Shown here: piece after piece, positions 1-7,186 of the stretch
How positions within the stretch are numbered: the first letter of the stretch is position 1
How the letters are laid out: each line of letters begins with the position of its first letter
Origin: an uncultured Chlamydiaceae bacterium
Lineage (GTDB): Bacteria; Chlamydiota; Chlamydiia; Chlamydiales; Chlamydiaceae
DNA: 50,592 nt
Assembly (NCBI GenBank): GCA_937884635.1
Contig: CALGBW010000038.1
Location: 1-50,592 of the forward strand
Direction: 5' to 3'
Notes under the pieces: model-generated
Databases searched by the model: none
What the model was told of the DNA's origin: nothing
The model's input: only the letters and a program-made list of their open reading frames with translations
Made by a program: the position numbers and the translations under genes

Positions 1-17
1 GGGGGGGGGGGGGGGGG
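1..17. repeat. poly-G homopolymer tract (17 G, possibly longer to the left)
   Basis: The first 17 bases are all G and the tract may continue beyond the window edge. Long G or C runs in Chlamydiaceae are known slipped-strand sites in pmp genes and in poly-C-tract surface or inclusion protein genes. Here the run lies 104 bases before the start codon of the Cys-rich gene at 121, so it could tune that promoter or belong to a gene to the left. An assembly contig break at the homopolymer is another explanation for the window starting here. Confidence 0.9.
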
Positions 18-120
18 TACAAATACCGCTCTTTTAAGCAAACGACTAAACGTCCTTTGCACTCAAAACAACCTCATAGTAGTCCTTTAGTTAAAAATAT
101 TTTTCTATATTGAGGTAGTT

Positions 121-819
121 ATGAGTATTGGTGGATGTAGAGGATGCTGTCCTTGTCTTGGGGGCTATGAAAGACTAGATCTAAGTGGGTCAGACGAAGA
201 CCTTAGCAGTAATGGAGATAGTAATAAACCTAAAAACTCCCTTTGGAAAAGCTTCTGTAATTTTTTCAAAAGATATCAGGATCCTTCTGATATTCTTACA
301 CCGGAGCAAGTTGAAAAAGTTCAAGAAGCCGCTAAAAGAGCAGGGGAATCAGCGGTAGGGTTCATGAATGCATGGTATGGTGAAGAACGTGAATGTAGTC
401 ATCACCTTAAAATACGAGGATCCGCTGAAAAGCAACGATATAAAATTAAATGTTCTGAATGTAAATACAAATTCAATATTTCTGATGAAAGGTCGCTTGA
501 AAAAGGTTCGTGCGGATGCTTTGGTTGTTGCTTCGGGGAGAAGGAGCCAAAACAATTTGATCCAGAAAAAACGCGAGCTATTCGAGAGGCAGCGAAAAAG
601 GTTGGTAACGCCGCTGTAAGCGTGTTAAACGGATGGCTTGATCAAGATCGTCTCTGCCAACATAACCCAGAAGTTTATAAATCCCGCTATACTGCTGATT
701 ACAAAATCCAATGCCCAGAGTGTGAGTACTCTGTCATTATCGAAGACCTCCGTAGCGACCCACCTGAACAACCGAAAACTCTTAAAGAGCTCGGTTTGTG
801 CAATACAACAAGATTATAA
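121..819 (+). CDS. Cys-rich protein with two tandem CxH-CxxC repeats, function unknown
   Basis: I do not recognise this 232 aa protein. Residues 61-120 and 148-207 align without a gap at an offset of 87, with 23 of 60 positions identical, so it is an internal duplication. Each repeat has a helix-like segment (EAAK..G..AV...N.W) followed by C-x-H-x16-C-x2-C (C92, H94, C111, C114; C179, H181, C198, C201), a plausible zinc site. Each repeat is preceded by a Cys cluster (C6/C9/C10/C12 and C131/C133/C136/C137). There is no signal peptide or transmembrane segment. The ATG has a GAGGT ribosome binding site at 112-116. A strong terminator follows. Zinc binding and any secretion are inference; a Chlamydia-restricted effector or regulator is possible. 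Confidence 0.8.
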   Translation: MSIGGCRGCCPCLGGYERLDLSGSDEDLSSNGDSNKPKNSLWKSFCNFFKRYQDPSDILTPEQVEKVQEAAKRAGESAVGFMNAWYGEERECSHHLKIRGSAEKQRYKIKCSECKYKFNISDERSLEKGSCGCFGCCFGEKEPKQFDPEKTRAIREAAKKVGNAAVSVLNGWLDQDRLCQHNPEVYKSRYTADYKIQCPECEYSVIIEDLRSDPPEQPKTLKELGLCNTTRL

Positions 820-857
820 CAAAACCAATCTCTGGTTACATCTTCTGTTAAAAACAC

Positions 858-888
858 AAAAGGCTCAGAAATCAACTCTGAGCCTTTT
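858..888 (+). terminator. Rho-independent terminator
   Basis: A 12 bp perfect stem (858-869 with 877-888) starts with AAAA and ends with TTTT around a 7-base loop. It sits 39 bases after the stop codon of the Cys-rich gene. The same hairpin could also end leftward transcription from the gene at 924-1388, because the stem is symmetric with A and T flanks. Confidence 0.85.
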
Positions 889-923
889 GGGCTTACAAGA
901 CGATGGCACTTTTTGTTTCTAAA

Positions 924-1388
924 TTAATTATTCTCGTCCTTAGCCAGGAATAAAGAAACCGCCATATCCAGGACTCCCTTATTTCTAGCTATGACCCATG
1001 CTTCCGCAGCGTGAGCGATGGCTCGTGATGCAGCGGGGGTCATTTTAACGACTTTCTTCTTCCCAGGCACTTCAAAAGCTACATTGCGTTTTTCTGCAGC
1101 ATCTTCTGACTCATCTTCCCTTCTTAGAGTTCTAAAATCTAATCGGAAATGACGTAACTGAGACAATAAAATTTTTTTCTGTTTTTGTTGAAGAATCTTA
1201 AACCGATGGCGTTTCTGACGTTGTTCCTGTTCTTGATCTGCTATCACCAGCAAAGCTAGTCGGAGAGCCTCATTTCTTGAAATCTCCGAGGAAATTTTTT
1301 CTCCTAAAGAATAATCCAGTTGCTTGGGATTCCCTGAAAAGGAATTCACTTCCAGGCTCCCATACGGATCAAAACGTAGTATTCTCAT
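924..1388 (-). CDS. basic chlamydial hypothetical protein (CT083-like)
   Basis: A 154 aa basic protein with no recognised domain. The centre (about residues 50-90) is rich in Gln, Arg and Lys and is likely a helical or coiled segment; the C-terminal third ends in a short amphipathic helix (AIAHAAEAWVIARNKG). By size and position next to the CT082-like gene it matches the C. trachomatis CT083 locus; that identity is recalled synteny, not a search. It lies 126 bases downstream of the CT082-like gene on the same strand and could be co-transcribed or have its own promoter. A role as partner or chaperone of its neighbour is only a guess. Confidence 0.75.
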   Translation of the reverse strand: MRILRFDPYGSLEVNSFSGNPKQLDYSLGEKISSEISRNEALRLALLVIADQEQEQRQKRHRFKILQQKQKKILLSQLRHFRLDFRTLRREDESEDAAEKRNVAFEVPGKKKVVKMTPAASRAIAHAAEAWVIARNKGVLDMAVSLFLAKDENN

Positions 1389-1514
1389 ATATTATCGTGA
1401 TTCCTACTCGCGTTAAAATATTCTTCCAGATTTCATAACCTGGAGAAACACTATACCCTTAACCAGACTATTCATCAAAACATATCCCCTTTAACTCTCA
1501 GTGACTAAAGGCTG

Positions 1515-3188
1515 TTATTCAAAATCCGTTTTACTTCTTTCTTTGTTTTTTCCTTCTCTTTCCTGATCTTCATCCCCACCTGATGATCCTTGGGAATCAT
1601 CTTGATCATCGAAAACTCCTGCGGCCTCTGGCTTACCTTGAATAAAGAATCGTGTAGAAGAGCCAAAAACAGTCGGTGGGTTGAGCACTAAAGGTGGATC
1701 AATAGATACGTTTCTATATTGATAGATCAAAGGATCTGGAGGGCCTCCCGGCCCTTTGAACGCATCTAATTTCTGTTTGTATTCACTCATGCTCCTCGAT
1801 ACAGGAAGAAGTACCGATATGCCTGTTTGTGAAGAAAATAAGAAAGCAGAACCCAATAGGTGTTCTGAATTATACAAAGCTTCTCGACCATGTGCGGGAA
1901 TAGGATGATTGTTATTCCCGTGATTGCCTAAAACAGAAAAACCAGAAACGGAGTTATTATTTCCTAAACCCGCATGGCTCTCACCCCTTGCATTAAAAAA
2001 CCGTTGTGGAGCTTCTTTATGAAGGTCTGTAACAATCCCAGTCTCATGGTGGCCTTGGGAGAAAGCAGAATCTCTTCTATTCTCCCGCTCTACATGTGAT
2101 TCACTATGATTTAAATAGGCATGGGAAACCGTACCGGAAAAGCGCATATTCGCTCCCGTTTTTTGTGCCCCTCCTACCGCAGACTGGGCTGTGTATACAG
2201 GAGCTGCTTTCCCTGAAGTTAGTACAGAAGACATCATCTTAGCTAAAGCCGCAGCAATCTCTTCTGGGATAACCTGTTCTTCTTCTGTTTCTTTCGAAGA
2301 TGTTTTATTCGCGGTTGTTAAGGACTGTAACAGTAAGGAAGAGCTATTTTCGCTTGGATATCCGGATATAACATCTTCTTCATTAAACAAATTGTTTCCT
2401 AAAAATGCACTTTGAGATTCTTGGGAGGTTGAAGAGAGATCTATCATTCCTTCTTGAAGTATAGTCGGTGCTCGACGTAGTAGAGAAGAGCTCTCAACAT
2501 TTGCATCTAAAAGCGAGGAAAGCATCTCACTTCCCCTGCTTACAGTCCAAGCATTGACTGTCTCTTGAGAAATATTTGTTATCTGTCGTTGCATTTGTGT
2601 GACAGCAAGTGCCGTTGTTGCTGCCCCTGTCGCTAAAGAATCTTCCGCAGCGAGATAGGCGCTTGAATCCATAGCAGGTCCTATTGCAGTACTCCCTAAC
2701 GACTCTGTAGTTAAATCCTTCACTTGAAAGTTCTGATTACTAAACCCAGATGCATCTAAGAAAAACGCCTGCATATCAGGAGAGATTCTATTTCCCTTAG
2801 AACGAACAAGATCCATGTTACTGGGGAGTAATGAGGCCCCTTCTCCGCTACGTTCTGCCATCCGAGCTGAAATACGAGAAGCCCTTGTACCAAAGGTCTT
2901 GAGAAAAGACTGTGTGTTTGCTTTGATTTTGGAGAAGGAAGAGCGCAGCCTCGTAGATAATGAGTTAGAGGTCTTTTCCTGAGTTTTTCTGTATCGTCCC
3001 TTATTTAAATACAAGGAAGCCGCATAATCCCCCCCCACACCTGAACTCACGAGCTCCTGCATAGAAGGATTTGCATCGACAGAGGACGCTGATGCTGGAT
3101 TCGATGGCGACGTATGCACATCTGCCATAATAGAGGGATCCCAACCTTCACCATTCGGGGTTACGCCTCCACTTCCACTAACCGTCAT
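1515..3188 (-). CDS. CT082-like protein, candidate type III secreted effector
   Basis: A 557 aa hydrophilic protein, Ser/Ala/Asn-rich throughout, with a disordered Ser/Gly/Pro N-terminus (MTVSGSGGVTPNGEGW) and an acidic, Glu/Asp/Gly-rich C-terminus. There is no Sec signal peptide or clear transmembrane helix. A basic amphipathic stretch lies near residues 75-110. These properties and the locus fit C. trachomatis CT082, which I recall as a type III substrate linked to the chaperone Slc1; the Slc1 homologue is also in this window at 37285-37788. The ATG has GAGAAG six bases upstream. The leader is very A/T rich. Secretion is inferred from family knowledge and composition, not seen directly. Confidence 0.75.
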   Translation of the reverse strand: MTVSGSGGVTPNGEGWDPSIMADVHTSPSNPASASSVDANPSMQELVSSGVGGDYAASLYLNKGRYRKTQEKTSNSLSTRLRSSFSKIKANTQSFLKTFGTRASRISARMAERSGEGASLLPSNMDLVRSKGNRISPDMQAFFLDASGFSNQNFQVKDLTTESLGSTAIGPAMDSSAYLAAEDSLATGAATTALAVTQMQRQITNISQETVNAWTVSRGSEMLSSLLDANVESSSLLRRAPTILQEGMIDLSSTSQESQSAFLGNNLFNEEDVISGYPSENSSSLLLQSLTTANKTSSKETEEEQVIPEEIAAALAKMMSSVLTSGKAAPVYTAQSAVGGAQKTGANMRFSGTVSHAYLNHSESHVERENRRDSAFSQGHHETGIVTDLHKEAPQRFFNARGESHAGLGNNNSVSGFSVLGNHGNNNHPIPAHGREALYNSEHLLGSAFLFSSQTGISVLLPVSRSMSEYKQKLDAFKGPGGPPDPLIYQYRNVSIDPPLVLNPPTVFGSSTRFFIQGKPEAAGVFDDQDDSQGSSGGDEDQEREGKNKERSKTDFE

Positions 3189-3300
3189 GATAACTTCTCA
3201 GAAATAAAAACTTATCAACCTAATTAAATTTTAAAATAAAAAGTAATTAATTCGAAAAAAAGAGCTTAGAGTCTTTAAGAGAAAAACGTAAAAAATAGAA

Positions 3301-3338
3301 AAAAAAACGCAAGGCGAAGACCGCCTTGCGAAAAAAAA
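3301..3338 (-). terminator. Rho-independent terminator downstream of ltuB
   Basis: The perfect 9 bp inverted repeat CGCAAGGCG / CGCCTTGCG (3308-3316 and 3322-3330) has a 5-base loop and long A runs on both sides in the + orientation. Read leftward it is a stem followed by seven T residues. It ends transcription coming from ltuB or the structured RNA region, just before the CT082-like leader. Confidence 0.85.
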
Positions 3339-3544
3339 CCAAAAAATAGGGGGAAGGAGTTAGTAGAGGGGTGCAAGAAAGTGCACCGCTATGGCTCCAG
3401 AAAGCCGCCCGCGGCTTACACTACCAGCAATACAAAAATTATAGAGATCTTTGTGTTGCCGGTAGGAACTGGTGCCCAAACAACATCAAGCTTCCTTAGA
3501 CCCACCTATCACGAGCTAGTCCCGTTTTGCCAGTTTTTTTATTC
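3339..3544 (-). ncRNA. candidate structured RNA or long structured ltuB 3' region
   Basis: This 206-base stretch has no credible reading frame but dense secondary structure. A 16 bp stem with one mismatch joins 3421-3436 to 3450-3465. Shorter perfect hairpins lie at 3402-3417 (AAGCCGC/GCGGCTT) and 3370-3387 (GGTGCA/TGCACC). The terminator at 3301-3338 closes it on the leftward strand. In C. trachomatis the same position, between ltuB and CT082, carries the locus called T2 (CT081). I infer a stable RNA, either independent or processed from the ltuB transcript. Hallmarks of tmRNA, RNase P RNA and SRP RNA were looked for and not found. The boundaries are approximate. Confidence 0.5.
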
Positions 3545-3820
3545 TTACAATTTAATGGAGTACTTTCCAAAGCTATCTAAGTCTGAAAAGACAAACCCAT
3601 CTTGATAGCTAAAAATCAAAACCTTATCATCACTTTTGACTTGTTTCTCTAACAAGGATCTCACAAGATCATCATACTCTTGTGCTTTCTTACCTAAACC
3701 CTCACCCTCTTTCTCAATGAAAAAAGGAGCTTTCTTTGCCTTCAGAGGTTTTGTCTTTTGAATAACCTTTCCGGAAGTCTTTTGTATCAATCGAGCTAAA
3801 GCTCGGCTCTTTCTCGCCAT
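3545..3820 (-). CDS. ltuB: late transcription unit B protein LtuB
   Basis: A 91 aa protein with a strongly basic first third (MARKSRALARLIQKTSGK) and an acidic, more hydrophobic remainder. Size, N-terminus and position before the CT079 homologue fit LtuB, a late-developmental-cycle protein of unknown function in Chlamydia. There is no Shine-Dalgarno sequence close to the ATG; the upstream 150 bases are almost purely A/T, as expected of a late chlamydial promoter. It is divergent from the MreD-like gene at 3986, and its transcript probably runs into the structured region down to 3301. Confidence 0.8.
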   Translation of the reverse strand: MARKSRALARLIQKTSGKVIQKTKPLKAKKAPFFIEKEGEGLGKKAQEYDDLVRSLLEKQVKSDDKVLIFSYQDGFVFSDLDSFGKYSIKL

Positions 3821-3845
3821 TAGAATAAAAAGAAAAACAATCCCT

Positions 3846-3863
3846 AATAAAATTTATTTTATT
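3846..3863. promoter_or_regulatory. perfect A/T palindrome in the ltuB promoter region
   Basis: AATAAAAT-TT-ATTTTATT is a perfect 8 bp inverted repeat with a 2-base centre, 26 bases upstream of the ltuB start codon in an otherwise A/T-only stretch. It may be an operator for a late-gene repressor such as EUO, or part of the promoter itself. A palindrome in such biased sequence can also arise by chance. Confidence 0.3.
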
Positions 3864-3985
3864 AAAAACAAAATAAAATAAAAAGAAATCAAAAATAAAA
3901 ACGAAATAAACAGAATCGAGTCTGATGTTTCCTTTTTTTCCCTTTTTCCTCACAATACGACCATGAACTACCTTCATGGAAACCG

Positions 3986-4477
3986 ATGCGCGCCCTAACT
4001 TACTATCTTTTATGCACTTCTGTACTAGGATTCTGTCTTTTACCTCATTATGCTCCGGAGTTTCGTCCAATCTTTTTCTCTCCTTATCTCGCCTCGCTGT
4101 TTTACCTCCGTACAAGAGAACGGGTGTTGGCCCACGCTTTACTTGTAGGGCTTTTCTGTGATGCAGGCTCTTCTTGTTTATTTGGCATACACGCCTTTCT
4201 ATACACAACGACCTCTATGTTGCTATATCCGTTGCATAAAGTTTTCCTTAAAGATAAGTGGATTTCATTACCGCTGATTAGTTTATGCTTTGCTTGGATC
4301 TTTGCCTTTCTCTCCTATCCTTTGTTAGCCATCTTTCATCAAGGGGCATTCTATAACCTTTCTTCCCTTATACTAGATGCAAAACATGCACTTGTCGTAG
4401 ACTTTCCTTATAGCGCAACTATATACGGGGTCTTTCATGTTATTAAAGGGAACGCCTGTAGCAGAGCATGTTCTTAA
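3986..4477 (+). CDS. MreD-like multi-pass membrane protein (CT079 position)
   Basis: A 163 aa very hydrophobic protein with about five membrane segments. The pattern GLFCDAGSSCLFGIHAFLY near residues 55-73 fits the MreD signature (G-x-x-x-D-x-x-S/G-x-x-x-G-x-x-x-L), and the total length equals that of E. coli MreD (162 aa). The preceding segment (FSPYLASLFYLRTRERV) also matches the MreD helix 2 region in pattern. MreD is a membrane component of the rod or elongation complex with MreB, MreC and RodZ. Its last 41 bases overlap the start of folD in another frame, suggesting coupled translation. The assignment is my reading of hydrophobic pattern and motif; C. trachomatis CT079 is usually called hypothetical. 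Confidence 0.7.
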   Translation: MRALTYYLLCTSVLGFCLLPHYAPEFRPIFFSPYLASLFYLRTRERVLAHALLVGLFCDAGSSCLFGIHAFLYTTTSMLLYPLHKVFLKDKWISLPLISLCFAWIFAFLSYPLLAIFHQGAFYNLSSLILDAKHALVVDFPYSATIYGVFHVIKGNACSRACS

Positions 4478-5300
4478 TTCCATCAAAAAAGAAATCGCGC
4501 AGGCACCGTCAGCACCAGGATTAGCAGTTGTACTGATTGGTAACGATCCTGCTTCTGAAGTCTATGTCGCTACAAAAGTCAAGCGAGCACAGGAACTCGG
4601 CATCGTATCCAAGGCACATCGTCTGCCATCAGATTCCACATTAACCACCATCCTAAACTTAATCCATAGACTCAATGAAGACCCTACGGTGCATGGAATT
4701 CTCGTCCAATTACCCCTACCCAAGCATATAGACTCTCATGTCATTCTCTCTGCCATCTCTCCAGAAAAAGACGTAGACGGGCTGCATCCTATTAATGTAG
4801 GGAAGCTCCTGTTAGGGCAGACGGATGGATTTGCTCCATGCACTCCTTCAGGGATTATCGAATTACTCAACTACTACGATATTCCTATTCAAGGACAACA
4901 TGTAGCGATTGTGGGTAGAAGCAATATTGTAGGAAAACCCCTAGCTGCCATGCTTATGCAGAAAACCCCCTTGGGAAATGCTACAGTTACGTTGTTGCAT
5001 AGTGAGTCTAACAATGTTACTGATATCTTAAAAACTGCTGATATCATTGTTGTGGCCGTAGGAAGCCCCCTGTTTTTAAAAGAAAACATGATTTCTTCAA
5101 ATACAACTGTTATCGATGTAGGAACAACGCGAGTCTCAGCTGCAACGCCTAAAGGGTATACTTTGATTGGCGATGTGGATTTCAATAACGTGGTCACGAA
5201 ATGCAAGGCCATTTCCCCTGTCCCTGGTGGTGTAGGGCCTATGACCATTGCTATGCTTATGAGCAATACGTGGAAAAGCTATCAAAGATCTTTATCTTAA
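4437..5300 (+). CDS. folD: bifunctional methylenetetrahydrofolate dehydrogenase/cyclohydrolase FolD
   Basis: 287 aa, the normal length of FolD. It interconverts 5,10-methylene- and 10-formyl-tetrahydrofolate in the cytosol, using NADP. Visible motifs are the substrate-site YVATKVK with Y43 and K47, KDVDGLHP, PCTPSGIIELL, the NADP-binding VGRSNIVGKP and the C-terminal PVPGGVGPMTIAML. The start overlaps the MreD-like gene by 41 bases and the end overlaps the lipoprotein start of apbE, so the three genes form a compact overlapping set. Confidence 0.97.
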   Translation: MLLKGTPVAEHVLNSIKKEIAQAPSAPGLAVVLIGNDPASEVYVATKVKRAQELGIVSKAHRLPSDSTLTTILNLIHRLNEDPTVHGILVQLPLPKHIDSHVILSAISPEKDVDGLHPINVGKLLLGQTDGFAPCTPSGIIELLNYYDIPIQGQHVAIVGRSNIVGKPLAAMLMQKTPLGNATVTLLHSESNNVTDILKTADIIVVAVGSPLFLKENMISSNTTVIDVGTTRVSAATPKGYTLIGDVDFNNVVTKCKAISPVPGGVGPMTIAMLMSNTWKSYQRSLS

Positions 5301-6220
5301 TGCTTTTGCTCACAGGATGTCACTCCTCCACTACAACAATAGAGGGAGAGAGCATGACTATCCCCTACCGGGTTACTATCGGCAGAGCACTTTCTTCTAA
5401 AGAACGACAAAGCTTAAGACAGTCTATACTTACGATTTTTCATCGTATTGACTATATCTACAATAATTGGAACCCGGATTCTGAGCTTTCTCGTATCAAT
5501 CGAGCCCCAGCTCAAATTCCTTTGCCGGTCTCACATGAGCTTTTTGCTTTTTTAGTACGAATTAACTCTATTCACCAGGAAACAGAACGACGCTTTGACC
5601 CCACGCTAGGGCCATTAAAAATACTCTGGCTATCTCACCTCAAACGGGGAACCATCCCCTCTGAAGATGAGTTAACACAATGTCCTGTAGGTTGGTCCTA
5701 CCTACATCTCGATCCCCATCATCAAACAATTACCAAGCTTCATCCAGGTATACAGCTGGATCTTTGTGGAACGGTAAAAGGTTATGCCGTAGATGAGTTA
5801 CTTGACGCATGTCGCAATTTCTCTCCTAACTGCTACGTGGAATGGGGTGGCGAAATTAAAACCTCTGGGGAGCATCCAGATCAACGTCCTTGGCGAATCT
5901 TCTCTTCTGCTAGTAACTCACTCATAGACCTGAATAACGAAGCGATTGCAACGAGTGGAACAGAATACCAAAAATGGTACGTAAATGGGGTATGGTACTC
6001 TCACATTCTAGATCCCATAACAAAATACCCCCTACAAGCACATTCCTTGGGCTTATCAACAATTTCTGTTATTCATCCTAATTGTGCTTATGCGGATGCT
6101 ATCGCTACTGCCTTAATGACATTCCCATCCAAACAAGATGCGGAACGATGGGCAGAAGAGCATAATCTTACCATGTATGCGAAAAGCCCTGAAGGCTGGG
6201 GGTACTCCACAACCCCATAA
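5270..6220 (+). CDS. apbE: FAD:protein FMN transferase ApbE, lipoprotein
   Basis: ApbE-family flavin transferase, which attaches FMN covalently to target proteins on the outer face of the membrane; in Chlamydia the expected targets are the NqrB/NqrC subunits of the sodium-pumping NADH dehydrogenase. Motifs are DLCGTVKGYAVDELL, IATSGTEY, HILDPITKYP and ADAIATALM. An open frame extends to 5201, but a GTG at 5270 gives MEKLSKIFILMLLLTGC, a proper lipoprotein signal with lipobox LLTGC, and 316 aa. That start lies inside folD (31-base overlap). The family's usual DxGG motif reads DLCG here. It converges on smpB with only two bases between the stops. Confidence 0.92.
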   Translation: MEKLSKIFILMLLLTGCHSSTTTIEGESMTIPYRVTIGRALSSKERQSLRQSILTIFHRIDYIYNNWNPDSELSRINRAPAQIPLPVSHELFAFLVRINSIHQETERRFDPTLGPLKILWLSHLKRGTIPSEDELTQCPVGWSYLHLDPHHQTITKLHPGIQLDLCGTVKGYAVDELLDACRNFSPNCYVEWGGEIKTSGEHPDQRPWRIFSSASNSLIDLNNEAIATSGTEYQKWYVNGVWYSHILDPITKYPLQAHSLGLSTISVIHPNCAYADAIATALMTFPSKQDAERWAEEHNLTMYAKSPEGWGYSTTP

Positions 6221-6222
6221 AA

Positions 6223-6678
6223 TTAGCGATACCGCTTTAATGAAGCCGCTACCTCACGTTTTTTCTCACGCTCAATAATAGCCTGACGCTTATCATGAAG
6301 TTTTTTCCCTTGGCAGCATCCCAGCCGTACTTTCACAAATCCTTTAGATAGATACATAGCTAAAGGAATAACAGTAATACCTTTTTGAGCGACCTGAGCT
6401 TCTAATTTTGCAATTTCATACTTATGTAATAAGAGCTTACGTTTCCGTTTTTCTTCATGGTTGTAGATATTGCCAAATCGATAAGGAGCGATACTAGCAT
6501 TCAATAACCAAGCCTCTCCCCTAGAAATCGTCACATAGGCGTCCCCTAGGTTCCCACCATGATCACGTAAAGATTTTATCTCTGTGCCAGTCAAAACAAT
6601 CCCGGCTTCCAAAGTAGAAAGTACTTCATAATGATAATAAGCCTTACGATTGGATACGATTTCTTTATCACCTGCCAT
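6223..6678 (-). CDS. smpB: SsrA-binding protein SmpB
   Basis: 151 aa, standard SmpB length. It carries tmRNA to stalled ribosomes for trans-translation. The family landmarks are present: NRKAYYHYEVLSTLEAGIVL, GTEIKSLRDH, NLGDAYV, EAWLLNASIAPY, and the basic C-terminal tail (HDKRQAIIEREKKREVAASLKRYR region) that enters the mRNA channel. It is transcribed leftward, divergent from dnaN across a 508-base non-coding gap, and converges on apbE. Confidence 0.97.
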   Translation of the reverse strand: MAGDKEIVSNRKAYYHYEVLSTLEAGIVLTGTEIKSLRDHGGNLGDAYVTISRGEAWLLNASIAPYRFGNIYNHEEKRKRKLLLHKYEIAKLEAQVAQKGITVIPLAMYLSKGFVKVRLGCCQGKKLHDKRQAIIEREKKREVAASLKRYR

Positions 6679-7186
6679 GCTGCAACAAGCTTTCCTCTTC
6701 TTATTTGTTTTTTGAAGTGGTACCGCATCTAAAGCAATACAACCTGTAGGGGTAGGTTACCGAGATGAGGTCCTGTCAAGTTATGATTCACAGGAGAACC
6801 ATAGACATGGGGGAACCTGCAAGCTATTTGTTGAATTTCTTTCTAACTTAACCACTAGGATGGAATAACTAAAACACAACTCCCCCTCTGTAGTCAATAC
6901 CAACTATCACCCCCATACTGTCCCTCACTCCTCCTCTTCCCTTCGTTTGACTCCTAACCAAGTCATCCCTTCTCTTCCGAGTGGCGAGTGGCAAAAGTTT
7001 ACTAAAAAAACCCCTCTTTGTAATATGCCTGGAACGGTCACAACAAAGTGGTTTGCGCATAGGGATTTACCCATATGTGTTCTGGAATCTAAGATAGCGT
7101 AACTAAGGAGGAAGCGAGAACCGGCTGTTCTTTCAGGGACAGGAGCTATCCCCCTCATCCGTAATGAGATCTCTCGCACAGCTTGC
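6679..7186. other. 508-base intergenic region between smpB and dnaN
   Basis: No supported gene lies here. The segment about 6885-6960 is strongly pyrimidine-rich on the + strand. A leftward frame at 6925-7221 overlaps the dnaN start and looks random. TTGACA occurs on the minus strand near 6772-6777 as a possible smpB -35 element. No convincing tmRNA or RNase P core was found. dnaN has a long leader with GGAGG near 7108, too far from the start codon to act as its ribosome binding site. Confidence 0.4.

Noticed and set aside
638..922. 94 aa frame overlapping the end of the Cys-rich gene
   Set aside because: It reads through the terminator hairpin and is a shadow of the repeat-bearing gene.
3301..3544. 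tmRNA, RNase P RNA or SRP RNA
   Set aside because: The tRNA-like ends of tmRNA, the GAGGAAAGTCCGG core of RNase P RNA and the GGAAGCAG loop of SRP RNA were looked for on both strands and not seen.
3381..3605. 74 aa rightward open frame downstream of ltuB
   Set aside because: It overlaps ltuB on the other strand and covers hairpin-rich sequence; RNA structure is the better explanation.
3714..4208. 164 aa leftward open frame spanning the ltuB start and the MreD-like gene
   Set aside because: It is antisense to a well-supported membrane gene and includes a low-complexity A/T-rich stretch; no family resemblance.
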